Shown: positions 54,145-63,376, numbered from the stretch's first letter. The stretch: 64,000 nt of DNA from Streptomyces sp. PTY087I2 (GCF_001687325.1 NZ_LZRD01000015.1:124001-188000); one strand, 5' to 3'. Numbers and translations: made by a program. The notes: generated from the letters alone by a model not told the origin.

Positions 54145-56649
54145 ATGTCACCCGCACCCCCACGGTGGTCCAGATACGCCACCGCCCTCGCCGCCCTCCT
54201 CGCGGCCACGCTCGCCGTCCCCGCCGCCGGCCCGGCCCTCGCCGCCGACCCCGAGGCGCGCGCCCCGCACGTCGCGGCCGGACCGGCCGCGGACGACATC
54301 CCCGCAGCCGACTATCAGCAGGTCCAACTCGCCCTCGGCGCAGCCGAACTGGGCGAGGCCATGTCGCTCGCCGTGCTGCCCGACCGGTCCGTGCTGCACA
54401 CCGCCCGCGACGGCACGGTCCGGCTGACCGATGCCGCCGGGTCCACGAAGACGGCGGGCAAGCTCGACGTCTACACCCACGACGAAGAGGGCCTCCAGGG
54501 CATCGCCGTCGACCCGGACTTCGCGGCCAACCGGTACGTCTACCTCTACTACTCCCCGCTCCTGGACACCCCGCCCGGCGACGCCCCCACCTCCGGTTCC
54601 GCCGCCGACTTCGAACCGTGGAAGGGGCACCTCAACCTCTCCCGCTTCGTCCTCAAGGCCGACGGCACGCTCGACCTCGGCAGCGAGAAGGTCGTCCTGG
54701 AAGTCGAGAGCGACCGGGGCCAGTGCTGCCACGTCGGCGGCGACATCGACTTCGACGCCGCCGGGAATCTGTATCTGACCACCGGGGACGACACCAACCC
54801 CTTCGAGTCGAGCGGCTACGCGCCGATCGACGAACGCACCGACCGCAACCCGCAGTTCGACGCCCAGCGCTCCTCCGGCAACACCAACGACCTCCGCGGC
54901 AAGCTGCTGCGGATCACCCCCACGGCCGACGGCGGCTACACCGTCCCGGCGGGCAACCTCTTCGCGCCCGGCACCGCCGACACCCGCCCCGAGATCTACG
55001 CCATGGGCTTCCGCAACCCGTTCCGGATGTCCGTCGACAAGAAGACCGGAGCCGTCTACATCGGCGACTACGGCCCCGACGCCGGAACCACCGACCCGAA
55101 CCGGGGCCCCAGCGGCCAGGTCGAGTTCAACCGCGTCACCGAGCCCGGCAACTTCGGCTGGCCCTACTGCACGGGCACCAACACGCCCACGGAGACGTAC
55201 AGCGAGTACACCTTCCCCAGTGGCCCGTCCGGCGCGAAGTACGACTGTGCCTCCGGCCCCGCCAACAACTCCTTCCGCAACACCGGCCTCGCCACCCTGC
55301 CGCCCGCCCAGCCCGCCTGGATCCGGTACGCCGGTGACGCGGGCTCCCCGCCGGAGTTCGGCGGCGGCTCCGAATCCCCGATGGCCGGACCGGTGTACAA
55401 CTTCGACGCGAATCTCGACTCCGCCGTGAAGTTCCCCGCCTCCCTCGACGGCCGGTTCTTCGCCACCGAGTACGGCCGCCGGTGGATCAAGCCGGTGGAG
55501 GTCAAGGCCGACGGGTCGCCGGGCACCATCGACACCTTCCCGTGGACCGGCACCCAGGTCATGGACTCCGCGTTCGGACCCGACGGCGCGCTCTACGTCC
55601 TCGACTACGGCACCGGCGCCAACAACCAGGCCCTGTACCGCATCGAGTACCTCGCGGGCAGCAACCGGTCCCCGGTCGCCAAGGCCGCCGCCGACAGGAC
55701 CTCCGGGCCCACCCCGCTCGCGGTCTCCTTCTCCTCGGCCGGCAGCGCCGACCCCGAGGGCGGAAACCTCACCTACGCCTGGGACTTCGGCGACGGAGCC
55801 ACCTCCACCGACCCGAACCCCAGCCACACCTACACCACCGCCGGGACCTACAACCCGACGCTCACCGTCACCGACCCCGAAGGCCTCACCGGCACCGCGA
55901 GCCTCGTCGTCACGGCGGGCAACACCGCGCCCACGGTCACCCTCACCACCCCGGCGAACGGCAGCCTCTTCTCCTTCGGCGACTCCGTCCCCTTCACCGT
56001 GACCGTCAGCGACCCCGAGGACGGCACGGTCGACTGCTCCAAGGTCAAGGTCACCTACCTCCTCGGCCACGACAGCCACCGCCACCAGATCACCTCGAAG
56101 AACGGCTGCTCCGGCACCATCGACGTCCCCGTCGACGGGGAGCACGACAGCGCCGCCAACATCTACGGGGTCTTCGACGCCGAGTACACCGACGCGGGCG
56201 GGCTCACCACGCACAGCGACTCGATCCTCCAGCCCCGCCACCGCCAGGGCGAGCACTTCGCCGCCCAGAACGGCATCGAGGTCGCCCCGCACGGACCGGC
56301 CGAGGGCGGTGCCACCGTCGGCTACACCGACGACGGCGACTGGATCTCCTTCGAGCCGTACGTGCTCTCCAACGCCACCTCCATCACGGCCCGGGTCGCC
56401 TCGGGCGGCGCGGGCGGCACCCTGGAGGTACGGGCCGGGTCGCCGACCGGCACGTTGCTCGCCTCCCTGCCCGTCGCCCCGACCGGCGGCTGGGAGAACT
56501 TCGTGGACGTCACGGCGGACGTCACCAACGCACCGGCCGGATCAACGGAGTTGTTCTTCGTCTTCACGGGCCCGACGGGCCAGGGCAGCCTCTTCGATCT
56601 GGACGCCTTCACCTTCACCACCCAGGGAGCGCAGGTGAACGACCGATGA
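54145..56649 (+). CDS. Secreted sugar dehydrogenase-like protein with PKD and CBM6 domains
   Basis: 834 residues. Signal peptide about 1-37 (AALLAATLAVPAAGPALAAD). Then a glucose/sorbosone dehydrogenase-type beta-propeller (GLQGIAVDPDFAANRYVYLY, NTNDLRGKLLRI, YAMGFRNPFRMSVDKKTG), a PKD domain (TYAWDFGDGATSTDPNPSHT), an Ig-like part, and a C-terminal CBM6-like module (GGATVGYTDDGDWISFEPY). Acts outside the cell on sugars or glycans, PQQ-dependence unproven. The ATG at 54145 has AAGGA 12 bases away. Stop overlaps the next start (ATGA). Confidence 0.9.
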   Translation: MSPAPPRWSRYATALAALLAATLAVPAAGPALAADPEARAPHVAAGPAADDIPAADYQQVQLALGAAELGEAMSLAVLPDRSVLHTARDGTVRLTDAAGSTKTAGKLDVYTHDEEGLQGIAVDPDFAANRYVYLYYSPLLDTPPGDAPTSGSAADFEPWKGHLNLSRFVLKADGTLDLGSEKVVLEVESDRGQCCHVGGDIDFDAAGNLYLTTGDDTNPFESSGYAPIDERTDRNPQFDAQRSSGNTNDLRGKLLRITPTADGGYTVPAGNLFAPGTADTRPEIYAMGFRNPFRMSVDKKTGAVYIGDYGPDAGTTDPNRGPSGQVEFNRVTEPGNFGWPYCTGTNTPTETYSEYTFPSGPSGAKYDCASGPANNSFRNTGLATLPPAQPAWIRYAGDAGSPPEFGGGSESPMAGPVYNFDANLDSAVKFPASLDGRFFATEYGRRWIKPVEVKADGSPGTIDTFPWTGTQVMDSAFGPDGALYVLDYGTGANNQALYRIEYLAGSNRSPVAKAAADRTSGPTPLAVSFSSAGSADPEGGNLTYAWDFGDGATSTDPNPSHTYTTAGTYNPTLTVTDPEGLTGTASLVVTAGNTAPTVTLTTPANGSLFSFGDSVPFTVTVSDPEDGTVDCSKVKVTYLLGHDSHRHQITSKNGCSGTIDVPVDGEHDSAANIYGVFDAEYTDAGGLTTHSDSILQPRHRQGEHFAAQNGIEVAPHGPAEGGATVGYTDDGDWISFEPYVLSNATSITARVASGGAGGTLEVRAGSPTGTLLASLPVAPTGGWENFVDVTADVTNAPAGSTELFFVFTGPTGQGSLFDLDAFTFTTQGAQVNDR

Positions 56650-58814
56650 GACAAGCTCGCATCCGCCGGCTCGCCTGCGCCGTCGCTCTCGCCCTCGGGG
56701 CCGCCTTCCTGAGCCCCGGCGTGCAGAGCGCGGCAGCCGCCGACCCGTACCAGGTCCTGGTCTTCTCCAAGACCGCCGGATTCCGCCACGACTCCATCCC
56801 GGCAGGCATCGCCGCCCTCCAACAGCTGGGTGCGGACAACGACTTCACCGTCACGGCCACCGAGGACGCGACCGCCTTCACCCCGGCGAACCTCGCCGAC
56901 TACGAAGCCGTCGTCTTCCTCTCCACCACCGGCGACGTCCTGAACGACACCCAGCAGAGCGCCCTGAAGGGGTACGTCGACGGGGGCGGCGGATTCGTCG
57001 GCGTACACGCGGCCGCCGACACGGAATACGACTGGCCGGAGTACGAGGACCTGGTGGGGGCGTGGTTCCAGAGCCACCCGGCGATCCAGGAGGCCCGCCT
57101 CACCACCGAGGACCACGTCCACCCGGCGACCGCGCACCTGGACGACACCTGGACGCGGACCGACGAGTGGTACAACTACCGCTCCAATCCCCGCGACAGT
57201 GTCCACGTCCTCCAGTCGCTGGACGAATCCAGTTACAGCGGCGGCGAGATGGGCGGCGACCACCCCATCACGTGGTGCCACGAACAGCAGGAGGGCCGCT
57301 CCTTCTACACCGGGCTCGGCCACACCATCGAGTCCTTCGCCGACCCGGACTTCCGCCAGCTCCTCCTCGGCGGCGTCCAGTACGCGGCCGGAGCCGTCGA
57401 TGCGGACTGCTCGGTCGGCGATCCCGGCCCGGACCCCGGCGGCGACAGCGCGGAGGCGGAGGCGTACACCTCGTCCTTCGGCGTCCAGGCCGCCGCCCAC
57501 GGCTCGGCGAGCGGTGGAGCCACCCTCGGCTACATCGACGACGGCGACTGGGCGGGCTACTCCTCCCTCGACACCGCCGGAGCCACCGCCTTCACCGCCA
57601 CCGTCTCCTCGGCCGGCGCGGGCGGCACGATCGAGATCCGCTCCGGCTCCGCCACCGGACCGCTCCTCGGCTCGGTGGACGTCGCCCCGACCGGCGGCTG
57701 GGAGACCTTCACCGAGGTCACCACCACGCTGACTGCCGGGACGGGCCCGCTGTTCCTCCGGTTCACCGGGGGAGCGGGCGCCCTCTTCGACGTCGACCGC
57801 TTCACCCTGACCCGCGCCCCGGCCACCGAGGACGAGGGCTCGTCGAACGTGCACCTCTTCTACTACCCCTGGTACGGAACCCCCGACGGACCGGGAGGCA
57901 GCTGGCGGCACTGGCAGCAGGGCGGCCACACCCCGCCCGACGCCATCGGCGCCGACCTCTACCCGAAGCTCGGCCCGTACGACTCCGGGGACATCACCGG
58001 AGCCGTCGACCGGCACATGGAGTGGGTGAAACGCTCCGGCGCGGGCGTCATCGTCTACAGCTGGTGGGGACAAGGAGGTTACGAGGACGGCCTCGCCGGT
58101 GACGTGATGGACGCCGCCGCCCGCCACGGCATCGAGGTCGCCTGGCACATCGAGCCGTACAGCGGCCGCACCGCCGCCTCCGTCGTCGACGACATCGCCT
58201 ATCTGGAAGGGAAGTTCGGCGACCACCCCGCGTTCTACCGGGACGCGGCCCACGGCGACCGCAACGCCTACTACATCTTCGAGAGCCTGAAGATCCAGGA
58301 CTGGTCGGCCCTCGACGCCGTCAAGGACACCGCCATCGTCCTCGCCCAGACCACCGACACCAGCAAGGTCGACCACTTCGGCGGGATCTACACCTACGAC
58401 GGCATCGCCGGCGCCACCGCCCCCGGCTGGAAGAACGCGGGCGACTACGCCAAGGCCAACGGCCTCGTCTGGGCCCCCTCGGTCGCCCCCGGCTACATCG
58501 ACGACCGTGCCGTCCCCGGCAACACCACCTCCACCCTCGGCCGCGAGGACGGCGCCTCCTACGACCTGGAGTGGAACAACGCCCTCGACCCGGCCATCGG
58601 CGGCGACCCCACCTGGGTCTCCGTCACCTCGTTCAACGAGTGGCACGAGGGCAGCTCCATCGAACCCGCCTCCTCCAGCCCGCCCCCGGGCCACGGCTAC
58701 GAGACCTTCGAGGGGGCCTACGGAAAGACGGGGGAAGCCGCCGAGACGGCCTACCTCGACCGGACCGCGTACTGGGCCGACCGGTTCGAGCAGAAGCTCC
58801 GGCAGCGCACGTAG
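56646..58814 (+). CDS. Secreted ThuA-CBM6-GH99-like fusion protein
   Basis: 722 residues. Signal peptide about 1-32 (ALGAAFLSPGVQSAAAAD), a ThuA/glutamine-amidotransferase-like domain (VLVFSKTAGFRHDSIPAGI, GFVGVHAAADTEYDWPEY, FYTGLGHTIESFADPDF), a CBM6-like module (GGATLGYIDDGDWAGY), then a GH99-type barrel (HLFYYPWYGTPDGPGGSW, VIVYSWWGQGGYEDG, AWHIEPYSGR, SFNEWHEGSSIEP). GH99 enzymes are endo-alpha-mannosidases. Translationally coupled to the preceding secreted protein, so both probably work on one extracellular glycan. Confidence 0.9.
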   Translation: MRQARIRRLACAVALALGAAFLSPGVQSAAAADPYQVLVFSKTAGFRHDSIPAGIAALQQLGADNDFTVTATEDATAFTPANLADYEAVVFLSTTGDVLNDTQQSALKGYVDGGGGFVGVHAAADTEYDWPEYEDLVGAWFQSHPAIQEARLTTEDHVHPATAHLDDTWTRTDEWYNYRSNPRDSVHVLQSLDESSYSGGEMGGDHPITWCHEQQEGRSFYTGLGHTIESFADPDFRQLLLGGVQYAAGAVDADCSVGDPGPDPGGDSAEAEAYTSSFGVQAAAHGSASGGATLGYIDDGDWAGYSSLDTAGATAFTATVSSAGAGGTIEIRSGSATGPLLGSVDVAPTGGWETFTEVTTTLTAGTGPLFLRFTGGAGALFDVDRFTLTRAPATEDEGSSNVHLFYYPWYGTPDGPGGSWRHWQQGGHTPPDAIGADLYPKLGPYDSGDITGAVDRHMEWVKRSGAGVIVYSWWGQGGYEDGLAGDVMDAAARHGIEVAWHIEPYSGRTAASVVDDIAYLEGKFGDHPAFYRDAAHGDRNAYYIFESLKIQDWSALDAVKDTAIVLAQTTDTSKVDHFGGIYTYDGIAGATAPGWKNAGDYAKANGLVWAPSVAPGYIDDRAVPGNTTSTLGREDGASYDLEWNNALDPAIGGDPTWVSVTSFNEWHEGSSIEPASSSPPPGHGYETFEGAYGKTGEAAETAYLDRTAYWADRFEQKLRQRT

Positions 58815-58835
58815 CTCGCACCGGGGCTCACACAC

Positions 58836-58869
58836 GAACGGCCGCGTTCCGGCGGGAACGCGGCCGTTC
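58836..58869. terminator. Bidirectional terminator between GH99-type gene and narK
   Basis: GAACGGCCGCGTTCC (58836-58850) and GGAACGCGGCCGTTC (58855-58869), a perfect 15-bp stem with loop GGCG, followed by TT. Lies in the 72-base gap between convergent genes. Confidence 0.8.
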
Positions 58870-58886
58870 TTCCGTGCCCGATGTCG

Positions 58887-60110
58887 TCACTCGTCGCGCT
58901 GGATGTTCCGCATCCGCCCGTACGCGTACACACACCCCGCCAGCGCCAGATCGGACAGCAGCATGAAGCCGATCGCGTAACTGTCCTTGGCGCTGTAGAT
59001 CGCCCCCATCACCAGCGGCGGCACGAACCCGCCGAGCCCGCCCATCGCCCCGACGATGCCCGTCACACTGCCCACCTTCGGCTGCGGCGTCACCTGCGAG
59101 ACCAGGGCGAACACACTGCCGCTCGCGGTGCCGAGCCCGGCCGCCATCGCCAGCAGCGCGATCGTGCCCACCGGGTTCAGCGGCGGCTCGAAGGCCTGCA
59201 CGATCGCCATCAGCGCGGCCAGCAGCAGCGCCACCGAGGTCACCACCGCCGGGTGGATCCGGTCCGAGAGCCAGCCGCCCACCGGCCGGAAGACCACCGT
59301 GACCAGGGCGAACCCGGCCGCCTTCGTGCCCGCCTCGGTCGGCGACATCTCGTACCAGGTCTTCAGATACGTCGGCAGATAGACCCCGAACGCCACGATG
59401 CCGCCGAAGCCGATCGCGTACAGCGCCGACAGCTCCCACGTCACCCGCAGCTTCCCGGCCTCGCCGAGCCGGTGCGCCAGCGTGTCCGTGGGGATCTTCC
59501 GGCCGGGGTGGTCGGTCACCAGCACGGCGGCCACCAGCGCGAACACCACCAGCGCGCCCGCGACCACGAGGAACGGCAGATCGTCGCCGTGCTTGGCGAT
59601 GCGCGGGGTGAAGTACCCCGACAGCGCCACCCCGCCCATGCCCATCCCGAACACACCCAGTGCGAAGCCCCGTTTGTGCGGCGGGAACCACGCGTTGACC
59701 AGCGGAACGCCGATCGCGAACGTCGTCCCGCCGAGCCCCAGCAGGAAGCCGACCGCGATCATCGCCCCGTACGAGTTCTTCGCCGGGATCAGCAGCAGCA
59801 CCGGCACGATCGTCAGCGCCGAGACCAGCGGGAACATCAGCTTCGCGCCGTACTTGTCCGTCAGCGCCCCCACCGGGATCCGGCCGAGCGACCCGACCAG
59901 CACCGGCACGGCCACCAGGAACGACTGCTGGAACGAGCTGAGGCCCAGCCGGTCCTTGTAGTCCCCGGACATCGGCGCGATCAGATTCCACGCCCAGAAG
60001 GTCAGCGCGAAGCCGACCGTCGCGAGGATGAGATTGCGGTACGCGGCCGGGGACGGCGCCGCCGCAGCCGGTGCGGGCGGCTCGGGGGACTGCTTGACAG
60101 AGGTGTCCAC
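58887..60110 (-). CDS. narK: Nitrate/nitrite transporter (MFS, NarK type)
   Basis: 407 residues with 12 membrane helices after a 25-residue Pro/Ala-rich start. NarK features: LTFWAWNLIAPMSGDYKDRL, GRIPVGALTDKYGAKLMF, the nitrate signature GLGGTTFAIGVPLVNAWFPP and the second GTASGSVFALVSQV/GAMGGLGGFVPPL. It imports nitrate or exchanges it for nitrite, useful with NirBD. GTG start at 60110 lacks an obvious ribosome site. No GlnR-type box was seen in front of it. Confidence 0.93.
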   Translation of the reverse strand: MDTSVKQSPEPPAPAAAAPSPAAYRNLILATVGFALTFWAWNLIAPMSGDYKDRLGLSSFQQSFLVAVPVLVGSLGRIPVGALTDKYGAKLMFPLVSALTIVPVLLLIPAKNSYGAMIAVGFLLGLGGTTFAIGVPLVNAWFPPHKRGFALGVFGMGMGGVALSGYFTPRIAKHGDDLPFLVVAGALVVFALVAAVLVTDHPGRKIPTDTLAHRLGEAGKLRVTWELSALYAIGFGGIVAFGVYLPTYLKTWYEMSPTEAGTKAAGFALVTVVFRPVGGWLSDRIHPAVVTSVALLLAALMAIVQAFEPPLNPVGTIALLAMAAGLGTASGSVFALVSQVTPQPKVGSVTGIVGAMGGLGGFVPPLVMGAIYSAKDSYAIGFMLLSDLALAGCVYAYGRMRNIQRDE

Positions 60111-60237
60111 ACCGGCAAGTCAAGGCCGCCGGACACCGCACGGCCCGTCGGACTGCGCCGACCGGGCGACAGCGGGCTCCCGCCGACCGCAACGGGCTTC
60201 TTCAGCCGATATTGCCGCAAGCTGGGACAATCGCGGT

Positions 60238-60669
60238 ATGGATCGGCTGGACAGGGAAATCCTCGGCATTCTCCAGGAGGACGCCCGGATCTCGTACCGG
60301 GATCTGGGCGTACGCGTGGGGCTCAGCGCCAACGCGGCGGGCGACCGGGTCCGCCGGATGCGCCGCGACGGGGTCATCCGGGGCTTCACCGTCATCGTCG
60401 ACCCGGCCGCCGACACCCGTTCGGGCCTGGTCGTCTTCATCGATGTGACGCTGCGCCTCGACACGACGAACGAGGAGTTCGAGCGCTCGGTGCTGATGCT
60501 GCCGGGGATCACGGAGGTGGTGCACGTGACCGGCGGCCACGACTACCTGCTGCGGGCCACCGCCGCCGACCCGGGGGCGCTGGACAGCCTCCTGCGCCGG
60601 CTGAAACGGGAGGCGGGCGTCGCGCACTCCAACACCCGGGTCGCGCTGCGGGCGGCCCCGAAGCACTGA
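60238..60669 (+). CDS. Lrp/AsnC family transcriptional regulator
   Basis: 143 residues, usual length. N-terminal winged helix LDREILGILQEDARISYRDL and VGLSANAAGDRVRRMRRDG, then the RAM ligand domain with GITEVVHVTGGHDYLLRA. Such proteins sense amino acids and often control transport or metabolism genes beside them; here narK is divergent. GACAAT lies six bases before the ATG and no ribosome site is visible, so it may be leaderless; TTGCcGCAA (60212-60220) overlaps its promoter. Confidence 0.92.
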   Translation: MDRLDREILGILQEDARISYRDLGVRVGLSANAAGDRVRRMRRDGVIRGFTVIVDPAADTRSGLVVFIDVTLRLDTTNEEFERSVLMLPGITEVVHVTGGHDYLLRATAADPGALDSLLRRLKREAGVAHSNTRVALRAAPKH

Positions 60670-60702
60670 ACCCTTCTCCGTCGGCCGGCCCCGAAGCACT
60701 GA
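60654..60702. repeat. Direct repeat of the regulator gene's last codons
   Basis: GGCCCCGAAGCACTGA occurs at 60654-60669, where it forms the last codons and stop of the AsnC-type gene, and again unchanged at 60687-60702. The 33-base spacing is short and includes TCGGCC. Confidence 0.75.
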
Positions 60703-60739
60703 GGCCCTGCCCCCACAGGCCGTCGCGCCGGGCCCGGGA

Positions 60740-62206
60740 TCAGACCGGGGCCTGCCAGGTCACCGTCGTCGGCCGGCCGTCGTCCTCACCGCGCCCGTCG
60801 TCCGCGACCACCAGCCGCACCCCGCCCCGCCCGTCCGGCAGCCGGACCGTGGCGTCCACCTCCACCTCGATGGCCGAGACGCCGGGTCTGCGGTGCGCGG
60901 CGGCCAGCGCCCCGCGCAGCACGGCCAGCAGCTCCCGGCCCGTCTCCTCGCCCACCAGTGCGTCCACGGCCCCGGCGAACTGCACCGACGGCGGGAAGCC
61001 CAGCAGGGCCGCCGCGCCCCCGGTCTCCCGCAGTACCCGGCCCCGGAAGGTGCTCGGGGCCGCGGCGGGCGGCTGCTGGAGCGCGAAGATGGCGGTGCGG
61101 ACCTCCTGGATGGTGGAGTCCAGCTCGTCCACGGCCCGCCCCAGCAGCGCCCCGCTCTCCTCGGCGGCCGCCCGCCGCCGGGTCGACTCCAGCATCATCT
61201 CGGTGGCGAAGAGCCGCTGGACCACCAGATCGTGCAGGTCACGGGCGATCCGGTCGCGGTCCTCGTACACCGCGAGCTGCTCCCGGTCGGCCTGCGCGTC
61301 CGCCAGTACCAGGGCGAGGGCCGCCTGCGAGGCGAACTGGGTCGCCAGCAGCCGGTCCACATCCGTGTAGGGGCGCTCGCCGCGCCGCCGGGGCAGAGCG
61401 AGGGTGCCGATGAGCTGGCCGCCGCTCTGCAACGGCAGCATCATGCTCGGCCCGAAGCGGGAGCGTACGCCGGTGGTCATCCGGGGATCGGTGGCCGAGT
61501 CGTCGATGAAGACCGGTTCGCCGCCGAGCAGCTGCACGAGCACGGGGGAGCCGGGCTCGATCACCGTGCCGACGATGCCCGCCGGATCGTCCGGCGTCGA
61601 GGCGGTGACGATCTCCATCCCACCCGCCTCCGTCGGCTGGAGGATCACCCCGGCCGACGCGCCCGCCAGCACCCGGGCCTGCTCGGCCACCGTCATCAGC
61701 GCGTCGGCCGCGTCGGTACCGGTCAGCAGGGCCGTGGTGACGGCCGCCGCGCCTGCGATCCAGCGCTCGCGCTGCCGGGCCGTCCCGTACAGCCGGGCGT
61801 TGCCGATCGCGATGCCCGCCTGGGCGGCCAGGACCCGCAGCAGCCCCCGGTCCGTGTCGGTGAACGGCCCCGGCCGCTTGCCGCCGAGGCAGAGGTGGCC
61901 GAAGACCTCGGCATGCACCACGATCGGTTCCCGGAGAAGGCTCGGCCCCTCCGCCTCCGCCGTCCCGGTGGTGTACAGCGCGTCGATCCGGTCCCGGTCG
62001 GGCTCCAGCACCGCGAGCGCGCCGTGGCGGGCCCCGGTGAGAGCGGTGGCGGCCTCCACGATCTGCTGGAGGGTGGAGCCCAGCTCCAGATCGCTGCCGA
62101 CGCTGAGGACGGCCTCCAGAAGCATGGGCAGTCGTCCGAGGGCGGCGGCATCGGACGCGGCGGGTCCGGACTCCACGGGCCCCGGCGTCCGCGCCGACGC
62201 GCTCAC
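60740..62206 (-). CDS. GAF-domain sensor histidine kinase with incomplete ATPase domain
   Basis: 488 residues. Two GAF domains (about 30-180, with LRVLAAQAGIAIGNARLYG, and 190-335, with ATQFASQAALALVLADAQAD), then a HisKA_3 helix pair with the phosphoacceptor in RIARDLHDLVVQRLFATE. The C-terminal ATPase has VVADDGRGEDDG but no N-box Asn (ALAAAHRRP) and stops before the last glycine box. So it may be a non-catalytic or partner-dependent kinase. GTG overlaps the mbl stop (GTGA); cotranscribed with mbl. Confidence 0.85.
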   Translation of the reverse strand: MSASARTPGPVESGPAASDAAALGRLPMLLEAVLSVGSDLELGSTLQQIVEAATALTGARHGALAVLEPDRDRIDALYTTGTAEAEGPSLLREPIVVHAEVFGHLCLGGKRPGPFTDTDRGLLRVLAAQAGIAIGNARLYGTARQRERWIAGAAAVTTALLTGTDAADALMTVAEQARVLAGASAGVILQPTEAGGMEIVTASTPDDPAGIVGTVIEPGSPVLVQLLGGEPVFIDDSATDPRMTTGVRSRFGPSMMLPLQSGGQLIGTLALPRRRGERPYTDVDRLLATQFASQAALALVLADAQADREQLAVYEDRDRIARDLHDLVVQRLFATEMMLESTRRRAAAEESGALLGRAVDELDSTIQEVRTAIFALQQPPAAAPSTFRGRVLRETGGAAALLGFPPSVQFAGAVDALVGEETGRELLAVLRGALAAAHRRPGVSAIEVEVDATVRLPDGRGGVRLVVADDGRGEDDGRPTTVTWQAPV

Positions 62207-63240
62207 CCCGCCAGCGGGTTGAGGACCATCGGCTGGATCTTGCCGTCCAGCATCGCGCCCAGGCCGAGCACCGAGCAGACGTCGGGCCGCTCGGCGATGT
62301 GCACCGGCATCCCGGTCGCGTCGCGCAGCATCTGGTCGAGGCCCGGGAGCAGCGCGCTGCCGCCGACCATCATGATCCCGCGGTCCGCGAGGTCGGCCAC
62401 CAGGTCCGGCGGGCAGTCGCGGAGGACCTTGCCCACCCCGTCGAGCACCGCGGTGAGCGGGGTGTTGACGGCCTGCCGTACGGCGGCGGTGTCGACCTGC
62501 ACCGTGCGGGCCAGGCCGGTCGCCACGTCGCGGCCGTGGATGTCGGTGAGCGCGGGACCGGTGAGCTGGAGCCCGTTGCCGTGCAGCGCCAGCTGGAGCG
62601 GGCGCACGGACTGGCTCGGCAGCAGCAGCTCGTGGTGCTGGCGCAGGTACTGGATGATCGCCTCGTCGATCGCGTTGCCGCCCACCGGGATCCGTACGGC
62701 GGTGACGATCGAGCCGAGCGAGAGCACCGCGATCTGCGTGGTGGCGGCCCCGCACACCATGATCATGGTGGCGGTCGGCTGCTCGACGGGCAGCCCGCAG
62801 CCCACGGCCGCCGCGATCAGCGTGTCCACCAGCTCGACGCGGCGGGCGCCGAGCCCGACCAGGGTCTCCACCGTCGCCCGCTGGGCCAGCGGATCGGCCT
62901 CGTGCGGGGTGCAGGCGGCGGCGCGCAGCCGGGGCTTGCGGCGCAGCTGGCGGCGGAGCTTGTCGCCCAGCAGATGACGCAGCATCCGCTGGGCCATCTC
63001 GATGTCGACGACGGTCCCGCCGGAGACCGGGCGGGCCACCCGGATGTACTCGGGTGTGCGGCCGGTCATCTGCTCGGCGAGCGCGCCGACGGCGATGAGG
63101 GAGCCGGTACGGGTGTTGACGGCGGCGACGCTCGGTTCGTCGACGACGAGCCCGAGCCCCTTCACGTACACCCGGGTCCTCGCGGCCCCGAGGTCGACGG
63201 CGACATGGCAACGCTGCAACTGCTCAAGGCTGACGGTCAC
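62203..63240 (-). CDS. mbl: MreB-like protein Mbl
   Basis: 345 residues of the actin-like MreB family: phosphate-1 VAVDLGAARTRVYVKGLG, VARPVSGGTVVDIEMAQRML, the central VCGAATTQIAVLSLG and the adenosine loop GIMMVGGSALLPGLDQML. It is more diverged than housekeeping MreB (phosphate-1 Arg-rich, DLGAART in place of DLGTANT). From memory S. coelicolor has such an Mbl next to a GAF kinase; there it contributes to spore wall formation. GTG start is reached at 63240. First gene of a two-gene operon. Confidence 0.88.
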   Translation of the reverse strand: MTVSLEQLQRCHVAVDLGAARTRVYVKGLGLVVDEPSVAAVNTRTGSLIAVGALAEQMTGRTPEYIRVARPVSGGTVVDIEMAQRMLRHLLGDKLRRQLRRKPRLRAAACTPHEADPLAQRATVETLVGLGARRVELVDTLIAAAVGCGLPVEQPTATMIMVCGAATTQIAVLSLGSIVTAVRIPVGGNAIDEAIIQYLRQHHELLLPSQSVRPLQLALHGNGLQLTGPALTDIHGRDVATGLARTVQVDTAAVRQAVNTPLTAVLDGVGKVLRDCPPDLVADLADRGIMMVGGSALLPGLDQMLRDATGMPVHIAERPDVCSVLGLGAMLDGKIQPMVLNPLAG

Positions 63241-63355
63241 GGCGATTCTCCCGAGCGCGGCTGGACGAGGGGCACCGGCGGCGGCCGGTCTCTCCGTACA
63301 ACTCTGGCGCTGTTCGGCCCATCGCGCTCGTTGAGGTGCGCCGGAAGGGGAGCAG

Positions 63356-63376
63356 GAGCTGACGGCTCCTCAGCTC
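63356..63376 (-). terminator. Stem-loop at the end of the unknown gene
   Basis: GAGCTGA (63356-63362) pairs with TCAGCTC (63370-63376), 7 bp with a seven-base loop; the distal arm overlaps the stop codon of the gene at 63375-63944. Probable terminator. Confidence 0.45.
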
